Counted from the first letter of the stretch, positions 8,355 to 18,196 are shown. The stretch is DNA of 64,000 bases from Veillonella agrestimuris (GCF_943193065.1 NZ_CALPCS010000006.1:1-64000), one strand, 5' to 3'. The notes: generated from the sequence alone by a model not told the origin. Numbers and translations: made by a program.

Positions 8355-10103
8355 TTATTTAACCAAAGTTAAAAATTCTGTAAGCATCTCTGTAAATTCA
8401 TAACGTGTTTCACCATTACTATCTACATATTTTTCTGATTCTCTAATTTGTTCTACAGTCATTTTTGTCCAAAATTTATCAATAAAAGTACTCCTCTTTC
8501 TCTTTCTTTCTTTTTCATCGCTAGAAGGAAGTCCAGAAAGAATTTCCGCTTTTGCATCACAAGTATCTGTTAGTTTATGTCCCTCGTAGCCCTCTATTAC
8601 AGAAACATCTATATAATTTTCAATTTCTCTCTTTCTAGTGCAAAAAGCTTTTATTCCATCTTTCTTAAGCTTTTCAATTTCATTTTTATTATCAGTGGAA
8701 TGTGTTGCGCCTTCATCAGAATCCATTAAGATCCCCCATGGTAAACCAAATTGCTCAACTAATTTATGATTTATCCAATATTTTAAATTCTTACATCCAG
8801 ATATAGGTATAAATCCAATTTTTGCTTCTACTAAATCTTCACTTATATATTTAGCATTTGAAAGCTCTTTCGATAGATGTTTAAGAAAAGTAATGTCATC
8901 TTTTCCCTCAACGAAAATTAAAGCTTTTACATGCGGTGGAATAGCCTCTGGAAGAATACCTAATTCATCACAAATCTCTTGAAGCGTCTCATCGTCCGAT
9001 GTTTTTATCGTTTTTACTCCATCTATCGAAGTGATAAATCTTAAACCATCAAGTGGTACAGCTGAAGCTAAAGCTGGCGTATGAGTAGTAAATATCACTT
9101 GACACGCACTAGAGTTAGCTAAATCTTGAAATGCTTTTAAAAGCATTTTCTGATGTTTAGGATGTTGTGAAGTCTCCGGTTCTTCAAATGCATAAATAAT
9201 CTGATTTTTATCTTCTTCTTCTAATCTTCGTTCTGCTTCTGCTCTAAAGAAATTTAATAAAATCAAACGCCTAACACCACTTCCACGTTTATTTATAGGA
9301 ATATTATCATCTGATTTGATAGTTAATTTAAATAATGACTCAAACTTAGGTTCACTTTTAAATTCAGAACTCAAATGTTTTGCTATATCAGGTGACATTT
9401 CTTTAAGTTTTTCTAATGTTCGTTCAGCTGTTTCACAAGCAGCCTCTTGAACTTGTTGTTTTATTTTATCTAGTTCTTCATCTACTAATTTTAATGCTGC
9501 TTGAACTGCTATCTTCATCGGATCTGTAACCTCAGGATCATCATCTCGACTAGGTCTATCCGATTGGAATAGCGCATACGTAGGTAAGTACGTTTTAATC
9601 TGACTATAAATCTCTTTATTTATAGAAGCATTATAAGAATCAGGATTTAAATCCAAATTTTTAGCTCTTTTCTTTAAATCTGAATTTTTCAAAGAAAGTA
9701 AGTCACCATAATCCTCACCTTCTGGATGTAAACATCTAATAAAAATTGATTCTTTAGGTGTACTACTAGTTATCTTGTAATGTTTTACTATTTCTAAATC
9801 CTTATCTTTATTTAATAAATACTCCTCTTTAAAAGTTGTACGTACTTCTGTATCTACAATTATCGACTCAGGTAAATCATCAAAGACACATGAAATCTCT
9901 ATTTCTTGCTCTTCCGCTTCTATACACAAATCACCTGCATCTATTTTTACTAATTTATTATTAAAGAAAATTTCTAACGCTTCTAAAATAGTAGATTTCC
10001 CAGCATCATTTCGACCTATAAATGTAGTTAAACTTGATATAGGGATATCAATTGCATCCTTATATCCTCTAAAATTCTTTAATCTTACTGTTTTTAAACG
10101 CAT
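8355..10103 (-). CDS. OLD-family ATP-dependent endonuclease (AAA ATPase + TOPRIM)
   Basis: The 582-residue protein has an ABC/SMC-type ATPase half with Walker A GRNDAGKST (30-38) and Walker B IIYAFEEPETSQHP followed by the H-loop TTHT. A TOPRIM half follows, with FVEGKDDITFL and ILMDSDEGA as metal-binding motifs. This is the architecture of OLD nucleases, including the GajA subunit of the Gabija phage-defence system. No GajB-type helicase is adjacent; instead a PD-(D/E)XK gene lies upstream. I start at 10103 because TAAGGAGAT lies just upstream; an in-frame ATG at 10202 has a poorly conserved leader. Confidence 0.88.
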   Translation of the reverse strand: MRLKTVRLKNFRGYKDAIDIPISSLTTFIGRNDAGKSTILEALEIFFNNKLVKIDAGDLCIEAEEQEIEISCVFDDLPESIIVDTEVRTTFKEEYLLNKDKDLEIVKHYKITSSTPKESIFIRCLHPEGEDYGDLLSLKNSDLKKRAKNLDLNPDSYNASINKEIYSQIKTYLPTYALFQSDRPSRDDDPEVTDPMKIAVQAALKLVDEELDKIKQQVQEAACETAERTLEKLKEMSPDIAKHLSSEFKSEPKFESLFKLTIKSDDNIPINKRGSGVRRLILLNFFRAEAERRLEEEDKNQIIYAFEEPETSQHPKHQKMLLKAFQDLANSSACQVIFTTHTPALASAVPLDGLRFITSIDGVKTIKTSDDETLQEICDELGILPEAIPPHVKALIFVEGKDDITFLKHLSKELSNAKYISEDLVEAKIGFIPISGCKNLKYWINHKLVEQFGLPWGILMDSDEGATHSTDNKNEIEKLKKDGIKAFCTRKREIENYIDVSVIEGYEGHKLTDTCDAKAEILSGLPSSDEKERKRKRSTFIDKFWTKMTVEQIRESEKYVDSNGETRYEFTEMLTEFLTLVK

Positions 10104-10245
10104 AAAGTATCTCCTTAATTCAAAATCAAACATCCTAAAATCCATTAATAATGCAATTTCGACATTAAGAGCAGATTCTCTTGTATCAATCTTTAACTTC
10201 ATAAAAATTTAATAAAAGATATTTTAAAACGCCTATAGAAAGCAG

Positions 10246-10773
10246 TTATAATCCCAAGAAATCTAACGGTATTTCATTATAGAAGTAATGACATCCCATT
10301 TGTTCAATATAAGTTAACGTATCGCTGTATTGTTTTTGCTTAAACCAATCATTTAAAACATATAAATAAACAACAAAATATTCTAATTCTGAAAATAGTT
10401 TTGAATATTCTAACAATTTAAAGTGGCAACTAGGCAACTTCTCATCAACAGAACCAGAACTATTCTGGAATTTTTTCTCGATAATATAAATATGCTTATT
10501 GTTAAAATTAATAAAACATTCGTCTGGTTCCCATCGTTTAGAATTGTATTTTGCATAATCAATATTATTTTCTTTTAATTCTAAAAAGTCCGTATACAAT
10601 TTTCTCTTTGGCACAGATAAGCCTATTTCTATACCATCTTTTAATATCTTTGTACTATCAACTGTATATCCCGCCAATTCTAAAGCATCTTGTAAAGATG
10701 TTGTTTGCTCAAATTGTAAACCATTTATATTTGTTTGTGCTCCACCACCATGTGTGTTGATTCGCTTTACCAT
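10246..10773 (-). CDS. PD-(D/E)XK nuclease superfamily protein
   Basis: The 175-residue protein begins VKRINTHGGGAQTNINGLQF and carries a plausible PD-(D/E)XK core: Pro83-Asp84-Glu85 in EPDECFINF, then IYIIEKKFQ with Glu99-x-Lys101. The Glu22 in FEQTTSL may be a further acidic residue. Small proteins of this type are found as solitary nucleases or as restriction-system parts. It is the first gene of the leftward group and precedes the OLD nuclease by 142 bases, so the two may form a pair. ATGAGGTAAATT precedes the ATG. Specificity cannot be read from the sequence. Confidence 0.75.
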   Translation of the reverse strand: MVKRINTHGGGAQTNINGLQFEQTTSLQDALELAGYTVDSTKILKDGIEIGLSVPKRKLYTDFLELKENNIDYAKYNSKRWEPDECFINFNNKHIYIIEKKFQNSSGSVDEKLPSCHFKLLEYSKLFSELEYFVVYLYVLNDWFKQKQYSDTLTYIEQMGCHYFYNEIPLDFLGL

Positions 10774-10843
10774 AATTTACCTCATTTCTCTTCATTAATA
10801 TATTTATTATATCAAAGCTGTACCTTTATATAAGGATAAAATA

Positions 10844-10877
10844 AAAATGACCTAATGCTAAAACATTAGGTCATTTT
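10844..10877. terminator. bidirectional terminator between the helicase and nuclease genes
   Basis: AAAATGACCTAATG (10844-10857) pairs perfectly with CATTAGGTCATTTT (10864-10877) around a six-base loop. Runs of T follow on both strands. It would stop leftward transcription from the DUF4011 helicase gene before the nuclease gene. Confidence 0.85.
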
Positions 10878-10928
10878 TATTTCTATTCAGTTATACTCGC
10901 AAGAGACAATGATAGCTTTCACCAAATA

Positions 10929-13900
10929 CTATCTCACATCCCCCAAGTTCTCCGCCAAATACCTGCGCAAGCGTTCTTGTTCGCCTTTCAGGTCTTCGAA
11001 CCAGTCGATGGTCCAAATGCGGTACATAGGCCACCCCATTCTGCCGAGGACGCCTGGTACGAGGGCATTTCGATCTCGCATGGTTGGCAGTTTAGCATAG
11101 TTTGTGTTGTCCATAAGAATGGCACAGCCAAAGGTATCCTTGGAGTTTGGTTTCACCACGGCTAGTGGAATTTTAAATTGTGAAGTACCTACATTAGTAC
11201 GCACGTCGTATCCTAAGGATTTCACGTACTCAGCAATGCGTTCTGTTAGGAAGTCTTGTTGACTATCAGCCACCACGGTTTGCGGCAATCGTCCCATTTG
11301 GGCATATTGAATGAAATCACGCAGTCCCCGTACGCCTTCTACCGTTTTCGTGTGCACCGCAATATCACTAGCCTGTAAGGTACTAATGATGTGCATTTCC
11401 TTACGCGCTCGAGATACGGCTACGTTGAGGCGTCGCCAACCTCCTTGTTGCCCTAGAGGACCATAGTTTTGGAATACTCTACCATTTTCATCTGGCCCGT
11501 AGGTAATGGAGAAATAAATGCAATCCCGCTCATCACCTTGTACATTTTCAAGGTTTTTCACGAATATGCTTTCACTCATAGCATCGGCAGCCTCGCGCAA
11601 ATCTTTATCACTATCAAGCAAGGCCTGCAGTTTATCTTCAATGAGGTTCGATTGGGTCATATTAAAGGTAATAACGCCGATGGTTGTCTTCGTATCACCA
11701 CTGCGGAGCCGTTCTTCGATGGCTTTCACAATGGCATTCGCCTCTGCCTCATTAGTGCGCGTTGCACCGCGGTCGTAGGTACCTTCAATATGTGTGAAAG
11801 TCACCTTAGACACGAGATCCGTCGGTGCTGGGAAGGTCATCATTTTGCTATCGTAATAGTTCATATTGGAGAAAGCAATGAGACTTTCACTTTGGGAACG
11901 GTAGTGGCAAGACAAGTATCGCTGCGGCATACTCACTGCTAAGCAGTCTTCTAAGAGGCTCTCTAAGTCTTCTACGTGGACATTATCTTCATCTACTTTA
12001 TTGCCGTTAAAGAAATTCGTCGGCGGCATTTGTTTTGGATCCCCTACGATGATGACGTTCTCCGCCCGCGACATAGCCCCTACAGCTGTGCCTGTGCGAA
12101 TTTGTGAGGCTTCATCAAAGATGACAAGATCAAATTTCGGGTACTCTAAATCAATGTATTGTGCCACTGACAATGGACTCATCAACATGCATGGCAATAA
12201 TTTACGCATCACCTGTGCATTGTTGTTGAACAATTCGCGAATGGATACGCCACGTCCTTTGCTTTGAATGGCTCTATTAATTTGCGCCAATTGAAGAGAC
12301 TCTTCTTCGGTCCACGTTAACGGACTTGGAATGGCATCTAACAAGGTATGAACGATTTGCTCTTGGCACAACGATTCTACTTCACCAATCAATGTATTGT
12401 ATTCATCAATTTTGCCTTCCACTATAAGGCGGCTAAAATTCGACAATTCTGGCGACGTTTGGGTAAACAATTTGATAAGTCCATAGGACAGGCTAGCTTT
12501 GCCAATATCTTCTAAATGAGCTAAGTCTATCTCGCCTTCTTGTAACGCTTCTACAACGACGGATAACCCAGCATCTTTTAGGGCTGTGAAAGTATGTTGC
12601 AACAGCGACCATTCTTTCCACAAGTCGATATGATCACGCCACACCTGTACTTGACCTGCTACATTCGTTAATGCCTCGTCACTAATGGTTGTAAGCGATA
12701 CTTCCGCACCTGTTAAATCCCATAATTCACGGCTAGATGCACGTAATGACTCTACAGCTGCAGCGAGTGCAGTAATATCAAATTTATTAGCACGCTGTAC
12801 TAAATCGTACACAGGGAATACATCCTGTATAGTTTGAGCCATTGGGCTCACTTCCATATCCTTATAGTTAACCTGCGTCCCTTGCTTTGCTTGCGTAGCA
12901 ACGGCCATCACTGTATGAAGGTCTAACAAGGCATCAACAGCGTCAAATCCAACTGCTACGGAAGGGCCTAGTACAGACAAGAGCGCGGCTACTAAATCGT
13001 CAACGCGGCGCTTCGCTTCTTGTAAGGTTTGCAACCGCTCTAATTCAGCGTCCCAGCTATCGTCTGTCACAACGTCTCCACCTTTGCGCAACGCATTAAT
13101 TGGAGCTAAAGCTTTTCGTACGGCTTTGGAACGCATAATGAATGAGAATAGACCATTTCGCCCTGCCGTTACAGCCGTTGCTATAGCCATGAGGTCTAAG
13201 GTCTCCACTTGGTCTACATAATCTTGAAACACTTCACGACGTAATGCTTCTAAGTGCTCATTCAAATTAGCCAATTCTGCCAATCGTTGCTCTACATCTG
13301 CATCACACAACTTGTTCCATAACTCTCGATCGATAACTGTTTTAACAGATTTTTCATCTATTACATTGCTGAGTCGCATCATGAGTTCCACATAAGCTGG
13401 AGTCATCGTAAATCCATCCGCTTCTATCGTTCTACCCACTTCTGTTGTTCTATCTCCTGCACTGCGTAGTACAGCGTTCATAGAGACTTTCACGTCTTCA
13501 ATTTGTGAAAGTATACTGTCACAGAGGGTCTTTACTGAATCAGCGTTCGTCAATGTATAGTCAGCACTGGTAAAGGCCTGCAGCGGATGATGATGAACAT
13601 CACCGCGTAGTTCCATCACTACTTGTTTTACCTGACGCAACAGAGCCATCGTGTCATCCCACACGGTGGGCGTCATAGTCGTAAGCCAGTCCGTACTAAA
13701 CCGTAAACTGCGGTATTCGGCTGGATATTGCTGACACAACGCAAGCATATCGTACAAAGAAACGCCTTGAGGACGCAGTTTATGAATGGCATTCATTTGG
13801 CGATTCAATTCATCCTTAATAGTTTGAAGCCGATTCGTTTTGCGCACATATTCTTCGCTTTGAGAGGCTTGTTTCATATCAAGAACGGTTTGTAGTTTAT

Positions 13901-15203
13901 CTAAAACTACCCGTTTTTGCGTCTTACTAGAGTGAATTTCACCGCAGAAATTACCGAGTCCAATACGGCCTAACCGATCCGCTACGACGTTAAGAGCAGC
14001 CATTTTCTCAGCTACAAATAACACCGTCTTCCCTTGATACAATGCGTTGGCAATCATATTTGTAATCGTTTGCGACTTACCTGTCCCCGGAGGTCCATGT
14101 AGAACAAAACTAACCCCTTTGGAAGCTTCGATAACAGCTGCCAATTGACTAGAGTCGATACTGCTAGGAATAGCTAAGTCAGATACTTTATAATCTTCGT
14201 CTAAGCGCGTCAGATCCATAGCTTCCGTATGGTAATCTCCGTAACGACCATTCACCAACGCACTAACAACTTTATTTTCTGTTAATTTATCAAAACGATT
14301 GCGCAAATCATTCCACATAACAAACGAACTAAAAGAGAAGTTAGCTAAAAAGGCGGTTTCTACAATATCCCACATAGGCATGGACATAACAGCACGCCGT
14401 ACAGTGCTAAAAACACCTTTCAAGTCAATGCCCGACTCATCTTGCGGTAATGGATTAAGGCCATGCAGTTGCAATCCAAAACTCATGCGCAGCATTTCTA
14501 CCAAGGTAATATTAAACTGCGGTTCGTCTTCGCGAATGCGCATACTATATTGGTCATGCGTTCCCCGCACTAACTCAATAGGTACCAGTATAAGTGGTGC
14601 ATAACGAACAGGTGGATTACCATCAGCATCTTTAGGTTCCTTTGGATCTATCCAGCGCAACAAACCGAGCGCTAAGTATAAAGAGTTAGCCCCGCTTTCC
14701 TCAATATTCTTCTTAGCGTCTCGGAATAGGTCTTTCGTCCGCTTTTGCAATTCTGGGCCCGTTAGGAAGGTATGCACTTGTCCCGCTTTGTAATCGGCTT
14801 CGCTAATGCGTTCCACCAACTCAAGTTGACTGTCCACATTAATAACCGTGGTACTGTCTGTAGATCCACTCCACTCTGCTACTTGATCCTTTAAGAGCAA
14901 CGCTTTGCCGTCTGCCAAAGCATCTTCTAATGCTCCTAGACTGCTTCCCATGAGCTGAATCGTTTTTGGCCCTGGTTTGAAAGAAATCAAACTGTTGCGT
15001 TTAGATATATCTAGCAAATTGCGCATCCAAACCGTTTTCTTATCTACCTGTTGTTCTTTATCTAAATCAACAACATGCTCCTCTACAGTCGTTATTGATT
15101 GCCCTTGATCCGTCGCCGCATCAACAACTGTATTAGATGTATCAATTATAGTAGTACTACTCTCTTGCATTAATTCATGATGATTAGAATTAGCCTCAGT
15201 CAT
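10929..15203 (-). CDS. DUF4011-type superfamily 1 helicase with C-terminal nuclease-like domain
   Basis: A 1424-residue protein of the COG1112/DUF4011 group. The DUF4011 region spans about 50-310 (VWMRNLLDISKRNSLISF is its opening). The helicase core has Walker A HGPPGTGKSQT (about 369-379), the DEAD-like FDEASQI near 1030 and motif VI NVAVSRARKEM near 1260. A Vsr-like (REase_MTES_1575) domain fills about 1310-1424, ending RDRNALV and RIWTIDWF. In that domain the usual RIDLAVV reads KIPLAVV and the ECDG stretch reads LMDN, so nuclease activity is doubtful. Such giant helicases are common in defence islands. GAGGTG lies before the ATG. Confidence 0.88.
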   Translation of the reverse strand: MTEANSNHHELMQESSTTIIDTSNTVVDAATDQGQSITTVEEHVVDLDKEQQVDKKTVWMRNLLDISKRNSLISFKPGPKTIQLMGSSLGALEDALADGKALLLKDQVAEWSGSTDSTTVINVDSQLELVERISEADYKAGQVHTFLTGPELQKRTKDLFRDAKKNIEESGANSLYLALGLLRWIDPKEPKDADGNPPVRYAPLILVPIELVRGTHDQYSMRIREDEPQFNITLVEMLRMSFGLQLHGLNPLPQDESGIDLKGVFSTVRRAVMSMPMWDIVETAFLANFSFSSFVMWNDLRNRFDKLTENKVVSALVNGRYGDYHTEAMDLTRLDEDYKVSDLAIPSSIDSSQLAAVIEASKGVSFVLHGPPGTGKSQTITNMIANALYQGKTVLFVAEKMAALNVVADRLGRIGLGNFCGEIHSSKTQKRVVLDKLQTVLDMKQASQSEEYVRKTNRLQTIKDELNRQMNAIHKLRPQGVSLYDMLALCQQYPAEYRSLRFSTDWLTTMTPTVWDDTMALLRQVKQVVMELRGDVHHHPLQAFTSADYTLTNADSVKTLCDSILSQIEDVKVSMNAVLRSAGDRTTEVGRTIEADGFTMTPAYVELMMRLSNVIDEKSVKTVIDRELWNKLCDADVEQRLAELANLNEHLEALRREVFQDYVDQVETLDLMAIATAVTAGRNGLFSFIMRSKAVRKALAPINALRKGGDVVTDDSWDAELERLQTLQEAKRRVDDLVAALLSVLGPSVAVGFDAVDALLDLHTVMAVATQAKQGTQVNYKDMEVSPMAQTIQDVFPVYDLVQRANKFDITALAAAVESLRASSRELWDLTGAEVSLTTISDEALTNVAGQVQVWRDHIDLWKEWSLLQHTFTALKDAGLSVVVEALQEGEIDLAHLEDIGKASLSYGLIKLFTQTSPELSNFSRLIVEGKIDEYNTLIGEVESLCQEQIVHTLLDAIPSPLTWTEEESLQLAQINRAIQSKGRGVSIRELFNNNAQVMRKLLPCMLMSPLSVAQYIDLEYPKFDLVIFDEASQIRTGTAVGAMSRAENVIIVGDPKQMPPTNFFNGNKVDEDNVHVEDLESLLEDCLAVSMPQRYLSCHYRSQSESLIAFSNMNYYDSKMMTFPAPTDLVSKVTFTHIEGTYDRGATRTNEAEANAIVKAIEERLRSGDTKTTIGVITFNMTQSNLIEDKLQALLDSDKDLREAADAMSESIFVKNLENVQGDERDCIYFSITYGPDENGRVFQNYGPLGQQGGWRRLNVAVSRARKEMHIISTLQASDIAVHTKTVEGVRGLRDFIQYAQMGRLPQTVVADSQQDFLTERIAEYVKSLGYDVRTNVGTSQFKIPLAVVKPNSKDTFGCAILMDNTNYAKLPTMRDRNALVPGVLGRMGWPMYRIWTIDWFEDLKGEQERLRRYLAENLGDVR

Positions 15204-15399
15204 ACTGCACCTCAGTTGATATATGGAAATGAATAAATAATCTTCATATTTATTTTAACATGAAATATTAGAGATATTTCATGTAACTTATAAATTATAT
15301 ATTTTAAAAAATTTATTATAATAGTATACTTATATATTATTATGATGATGACGAAAAGAATTATATTATAAAGTAATTATATACTAAGGAGATTACTAT

Positions 15400-16071
15400 A
15401 TGTATTGTAAAGAATGTGGTACTCAATTACCAGAAACAACAAAATTCTGCACTTCTTGTGGCAAACAAGTCATGAGTTCTGAATCTGTACCACCAACCCC
15501 TACATATCCTGTAAAAATATATAATTTGGATCCGTATGAACTGAGCGATCTAGACAATTTCAAATTTGTAGTAACAAAAAAATATGTAGAATTCAACGGC
15601 CGTGCTAGTAGAGGTGAATATTGGAGATATTCCTTTTTTTCATCTATTGTTGCATGTGCTATCTTATTTTTAGCTAGTATAATTGGACTCCTAACAAATG
15701 GATTCGTTGCAATAGGTATCTTTTATATAGCAACGATGATTATGGGCTTCGCTCTATTTTTACCAGGTTTAGCAATAACCGTGCGTAGACTTCATGATAT
15801 AAATAAATCAGGATTTTATTTCTTGATAAATTTTATCCCCCTCATTGGTCCCATATGGTTCATTATTTTAATGATAACCAAAGGGGATTCATCCGCTAAT
15901 AATTATGGTGAACCTACATCATATCTCCCCGTTACGACTGAAATTCAAAATAAATATAACTTGCAACCATCACCTACGTCACAATCTACAATATTATTGA
16001 TTATTCTACATCTAGCCCTTCTCATTATTGGCATCGGCTTTATAGTAAATAGTTTAAAGTACGCAACATGA
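15400..16071 (+). CDS. zinc-ribbon DUF805 membrane protein
   Basis: The 223-residue protein starts with a zinc ribbon (CKECG at 3-7 and CTSCG at 17-21), then a linker and a DUF805 domain. That domain holds FNGRASRGEYWRY, several membrane helices and TVRRLHDINKSGFYFL. It ends with an extra hydrophobic helix near residues 198-217. DUF805 proteins are small membrane proteins of unknown role. Five more DUF805 genes lie at 41902-44568, all without the zinc ribbon. AAGGAG lies six to seven bases before the ATG. Confidence 0.88.
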   Translation: MYCKECGTQLPETTKFCTSCGKQVMSSESVPPTPTYPVKIYNLDPYELSDLDNFKFVVTKKYVEFNGRASRGEYWRYSFFSSIVACAILFLASIIGLLTNGFVAIGIFYIATMIMGFALFLPGLAITVRRLHDINKSGFYFLINFIPLIGPIWFIILMITKGDSSANNYGEPTSYLPVTTEIQNKYNLQPSPTSQSTILLIILHLALLIIGIGFIVNSLKYAT

Positions 16072-16080
16072 TACATATGA

Positions 16081-16116
16081 AAAAGAGTAGTAGCCACATG
16101 GCTACTACTCTTTTTT
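16081..16116. terminator. bidirectional terminator between convergent genes
   Basis: AAAAGAGTAGTAGCC (16081-16095) and GGCTACTACTCTTTT (16100-16114) form a perfect 15-bp stem with a four-base loop and T tracts on both sides. It lies between the plus-strand DUF805 gene and the minus-strand aldolase gene. Confidence 0.9.
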
Positions 16117-16145
16117 CATCATAAATATATCTTAATTCAATGCGC

Positions 16146-16937
16146 TTATCGCTGCATCCCTTGTTTAAATGTTTCTAAATTAGCATCTGCTGCTTGTACC
16201 AACAATTGGGTATCTGCACCAATGCCAATAAAGCTAGCACCTAAATCAGCAAAGCGTTTACCTTGTTCAGGTGTCATTGCCACAGTTCCTACAGGTACAC
16301 CTAATTCTCGAATGCGTTTGATGGCATATTCCATGGCTTCTTCTACTTCTGGATGGAAAATATTCAGTCCATGACCCATATCAACAGCCAGATCGATAGG
16401 CCCTAAGAAAATACCACCAATACCTGATACAGATGCAATAGCATCTAAGTTTTCAATACCTTTTTTGCTTTCAATTTGTGGCAAAATGCAAAGTTCATCA
16501 TTAATACGTTCGAGATAATCAGGAATGCGACCATAGCGACCAGCCCGTACAGCAGGAGCCCCCATACCGCGATTACCTCTTGGTGCATAGGATGCCCAGT
16601 ACATGATACGTTCTACTTCTTCGCCACTTTCTACTTTAGGAATGATAATATTGTGAATACCAGAATCTAAATACTGTTTTAAAATACCAGTTCCTGCTTC
16701 GGGAATACGTACAACAGGTGTTACATTATAGGGAAGGACGGTACGTGAAATTTCTACGATGGATCGCAAATCGTGAGCACCGTGCTCACCATCTACGAAT
16801 AACCAGTCATAATTAGATGTAGCCAGTACTTCTGCCACTTCTGCAGAAGGAATCTCTTGGGCTATACCGTACTGAAATTTACCAGCTTCTATATTATGTT
16901 TAAATTCATTGTAAAGAAAATCTTTTGTCATTGCCAT
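16146..16937 (-). CDS. HpcH/HpaI-family aldolase
   Basis: The 263-residue protein matches class II pyruvate-dependent aldolases of the HpcH/HpaI group, which cleave or form 4-hydroxy-2-oxoacids with a divalent metal. Visible motifs are [10 protein letters not shown] (catalytic His region), [35 protein letters not shown] with a metal-binding Glu, and [12 protein letters not shown] with a metal-binding Asp. The actual substrate cannot be told. GAGGAG lies seven bases before the ATG. The peroxidase start lies 32 bases away, but its own ribosome site leaves joint transcription open. Confidence 0.87.
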   Translation of the reverse strand: MAMTKDFLYNEFKHNIEAGKFQYGIAQEIPSAEVAEVLATSNYDWLFVDGEHGAHDLRSIVEISRTVLPYNVTPVVRIPEAGTGILKQYLDSGIHNIIIPKVESGEEVERIMYWASYAPRGNRGMGAPAVRAGRYGRIPDYLERINDELCILPQIESKKGIENLDAIASVSGIGGIFLGPIDLAVDMGHGLNIFHPEVEEAMEYAIKRIRELGVPVGTVAMTPEQGKRFADLGASFIGIGADTQLLVQAADANLETFKQGMQR

Positions 16938-16969
16938 AAACAGGCTCCTCTCTCGTATAAATTAAAGCA

Positions 16970-17512
16970 TTATAATAATTCTTTAATGCAGTTTTCCATT
17001 TCCTTTGGATCTGCCATTGGCTCAAAACGCGCTACCACATGACCATCTCGATCAATTACAAATTTAGTGAAATTCCATTTTACTTGGTCATCATCTAAAT
17101 AATGAGGGTCAATGCTGTTCAAATGATCAGTCAACATTTGTGTTAAATCACTTGGTGGGAACCCTTTGAAAGGTTGCTGTTCAGTAAGATAGGAAAATAA
17201 TGGTAACTGATGGGCATCACGAACATCAGATTTCGCCATAACCGGGAACGTAACGCCAAAATTTAATTTACAAAAGCTTTGTACTTCTTCATTTGTACCA
17301 GGTTCTTGTTCACCAAATTGGTTAGATGGAATAGCAATAATTTCTAGCCCTTGCTCTTTATATTGTTTATATAATGCTTCTAATCCATCATATTGCGGTG
17401 TAAAACCACACTTACTAGCCGTATTAACAATAACAAGCACCTTACCAGCAAAGTCTTGTAAGCTTTTTTCTTCACCAGATTTTGTTGGAACAGAGTAATT
17501 ATAAATAGACAT
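16970..17512 (-). CDS. glutathione peroxidase family thiol peroxidase
   Basis: The 180-residue protein carries the full GPx signature. The peroxidatic Cys35 lies in TASKCGFTPQY, Gln65 in IPSNQFGEQEPG, and Trp146-Asn147 in KWNFTKF. Bacterial members with Cys rather than selenocysteine usually accept electrons from thioredoxin and reduce H2O2 and organic peroxides in the cytoplasm. The gene follows the bacterioferritin-like gene by 18 bases on the same strand, suggesting a small oxidative-stress operon in an anaerobe. AGAGGAAG precedes the ATG. Confidence 0.93.
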   Translation of the reverse strand: MSIYNYSVPTKSGEEKSLQDFAGKVLVIVNTASKCGFTPQYDGLEALYKQYKEQGLEIIAIPSNQFGEQEPGTNEEVQSFCKLNFGVTFPVMAKSDVRDAHQLPLFSYLTEQQPFKGFPPSDLTQMLTDHLNSIDPHYLDDDQVKWNFTKFVIDRDGHVVARFEPMADPKEMENCIKELL

Positions 17513-17530
17513 AACTAAACTTCCTCTCTA

Positions 17531-17986
17531 TTAAAGCTGTTGAATAAGATAATTTTCATAACCAATACACTCTATAAGTTCTAATTGTTGTTCCATCCAG
17601 AATAAATCTTCTTCTTCATCAATATAATATTCTTTTAATAGTTCATAAGAAGTAATATCAAATTGTTGTGCTTGTAAACACTCTGCTAAAGCAGCAACGC
17701 CAGCAGCTTGTAATTCAGCTTCATGCGCTAAATATTCGCGTACATCTTCGTATACTGGCATAGACTCGCTTGCATTGTGCTCCACTTTTCCACCTAAATC
17801 AATGATACGATTCATTAATTTAACGGCAAAGTCTCGTTCTTCTTGTGCATGCGCTTTATATTTGTCACCTAATTTTGCGAAACCTTGTGCTAAAAAAATG
17901 TTACTATGAATTTCATGATTTTGCGAAGCTGGCAATATTTGATCCACTAAGCTTTGCAGTTGTTTAATAACATGTTCCTTTTTCAT
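17531..17986 (-). CDS. bacterioferritin-like protein with altered metal ligands
   Basis: The 151-residue all-helical protein resembles bacterioferritin, most clearly at its C-terminus (DEEEDLFWMEQQLELIECIGYENYL) and at LMNRIIDLGGKV. In true Bfr the C-terminal motif is DEEEHxDWLE and the central one EMKHAD. Here the first His is Asp, and the central region reads EERDFA, so the haem-binding Met and a ferroxidase His look replaced. Iron oxidation may be lost or changed. This alignment is by eye. It is cotranscribed with the peroxidase gene downstream. GGAGG is present before the ATG. Confidence 0.75.
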   Translation of the reverse strand: MKKEHVIKQLQSLVDQILPASQNHEIHSNIFLAQGFAKLGDKYKAHAQEERDFAVKLMNRIIDLGGKVEHNASESMPVYEDVREYLAHEAELQAAGVAALAECLQAQQFDITSYELLKEYYIDEEEDLFWMEQQLELIECIGYENYLIQQL

Positions 17987-18196
17987 TTGAGAACCTCCTA
18001 TATAGTTTCATACATTTCATTAACTATGAATAAAAAAATAACTGTAATCAAAAGGTAATCCTACCTTCTGACTACAGTATATCTTTTCGAAATATTTCAA
18101 TCAATTACTAATAAAATCGATTTATGAAATAATTTCACAAATATAGAAAATTGTGAAATATATGGATAATAGCTCAAGCATAGAAAGGATATACCA

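Noticed and set aside
8355..10103. Calling the OLD gene a complete Gabija system
   Set aside because: No UvrD-like GajB gene is next to it; the neighbours are a PD-(D/E)XK gene and a restriction operon.
5441..10877. Direct repeats AACATTAGGTC as att sites of an integrated element
   Set aside because: Both are parts of terminator stems, and a similar CCTAATG/CATTAGG stem occurs at 37901-37927. No integrase is present.
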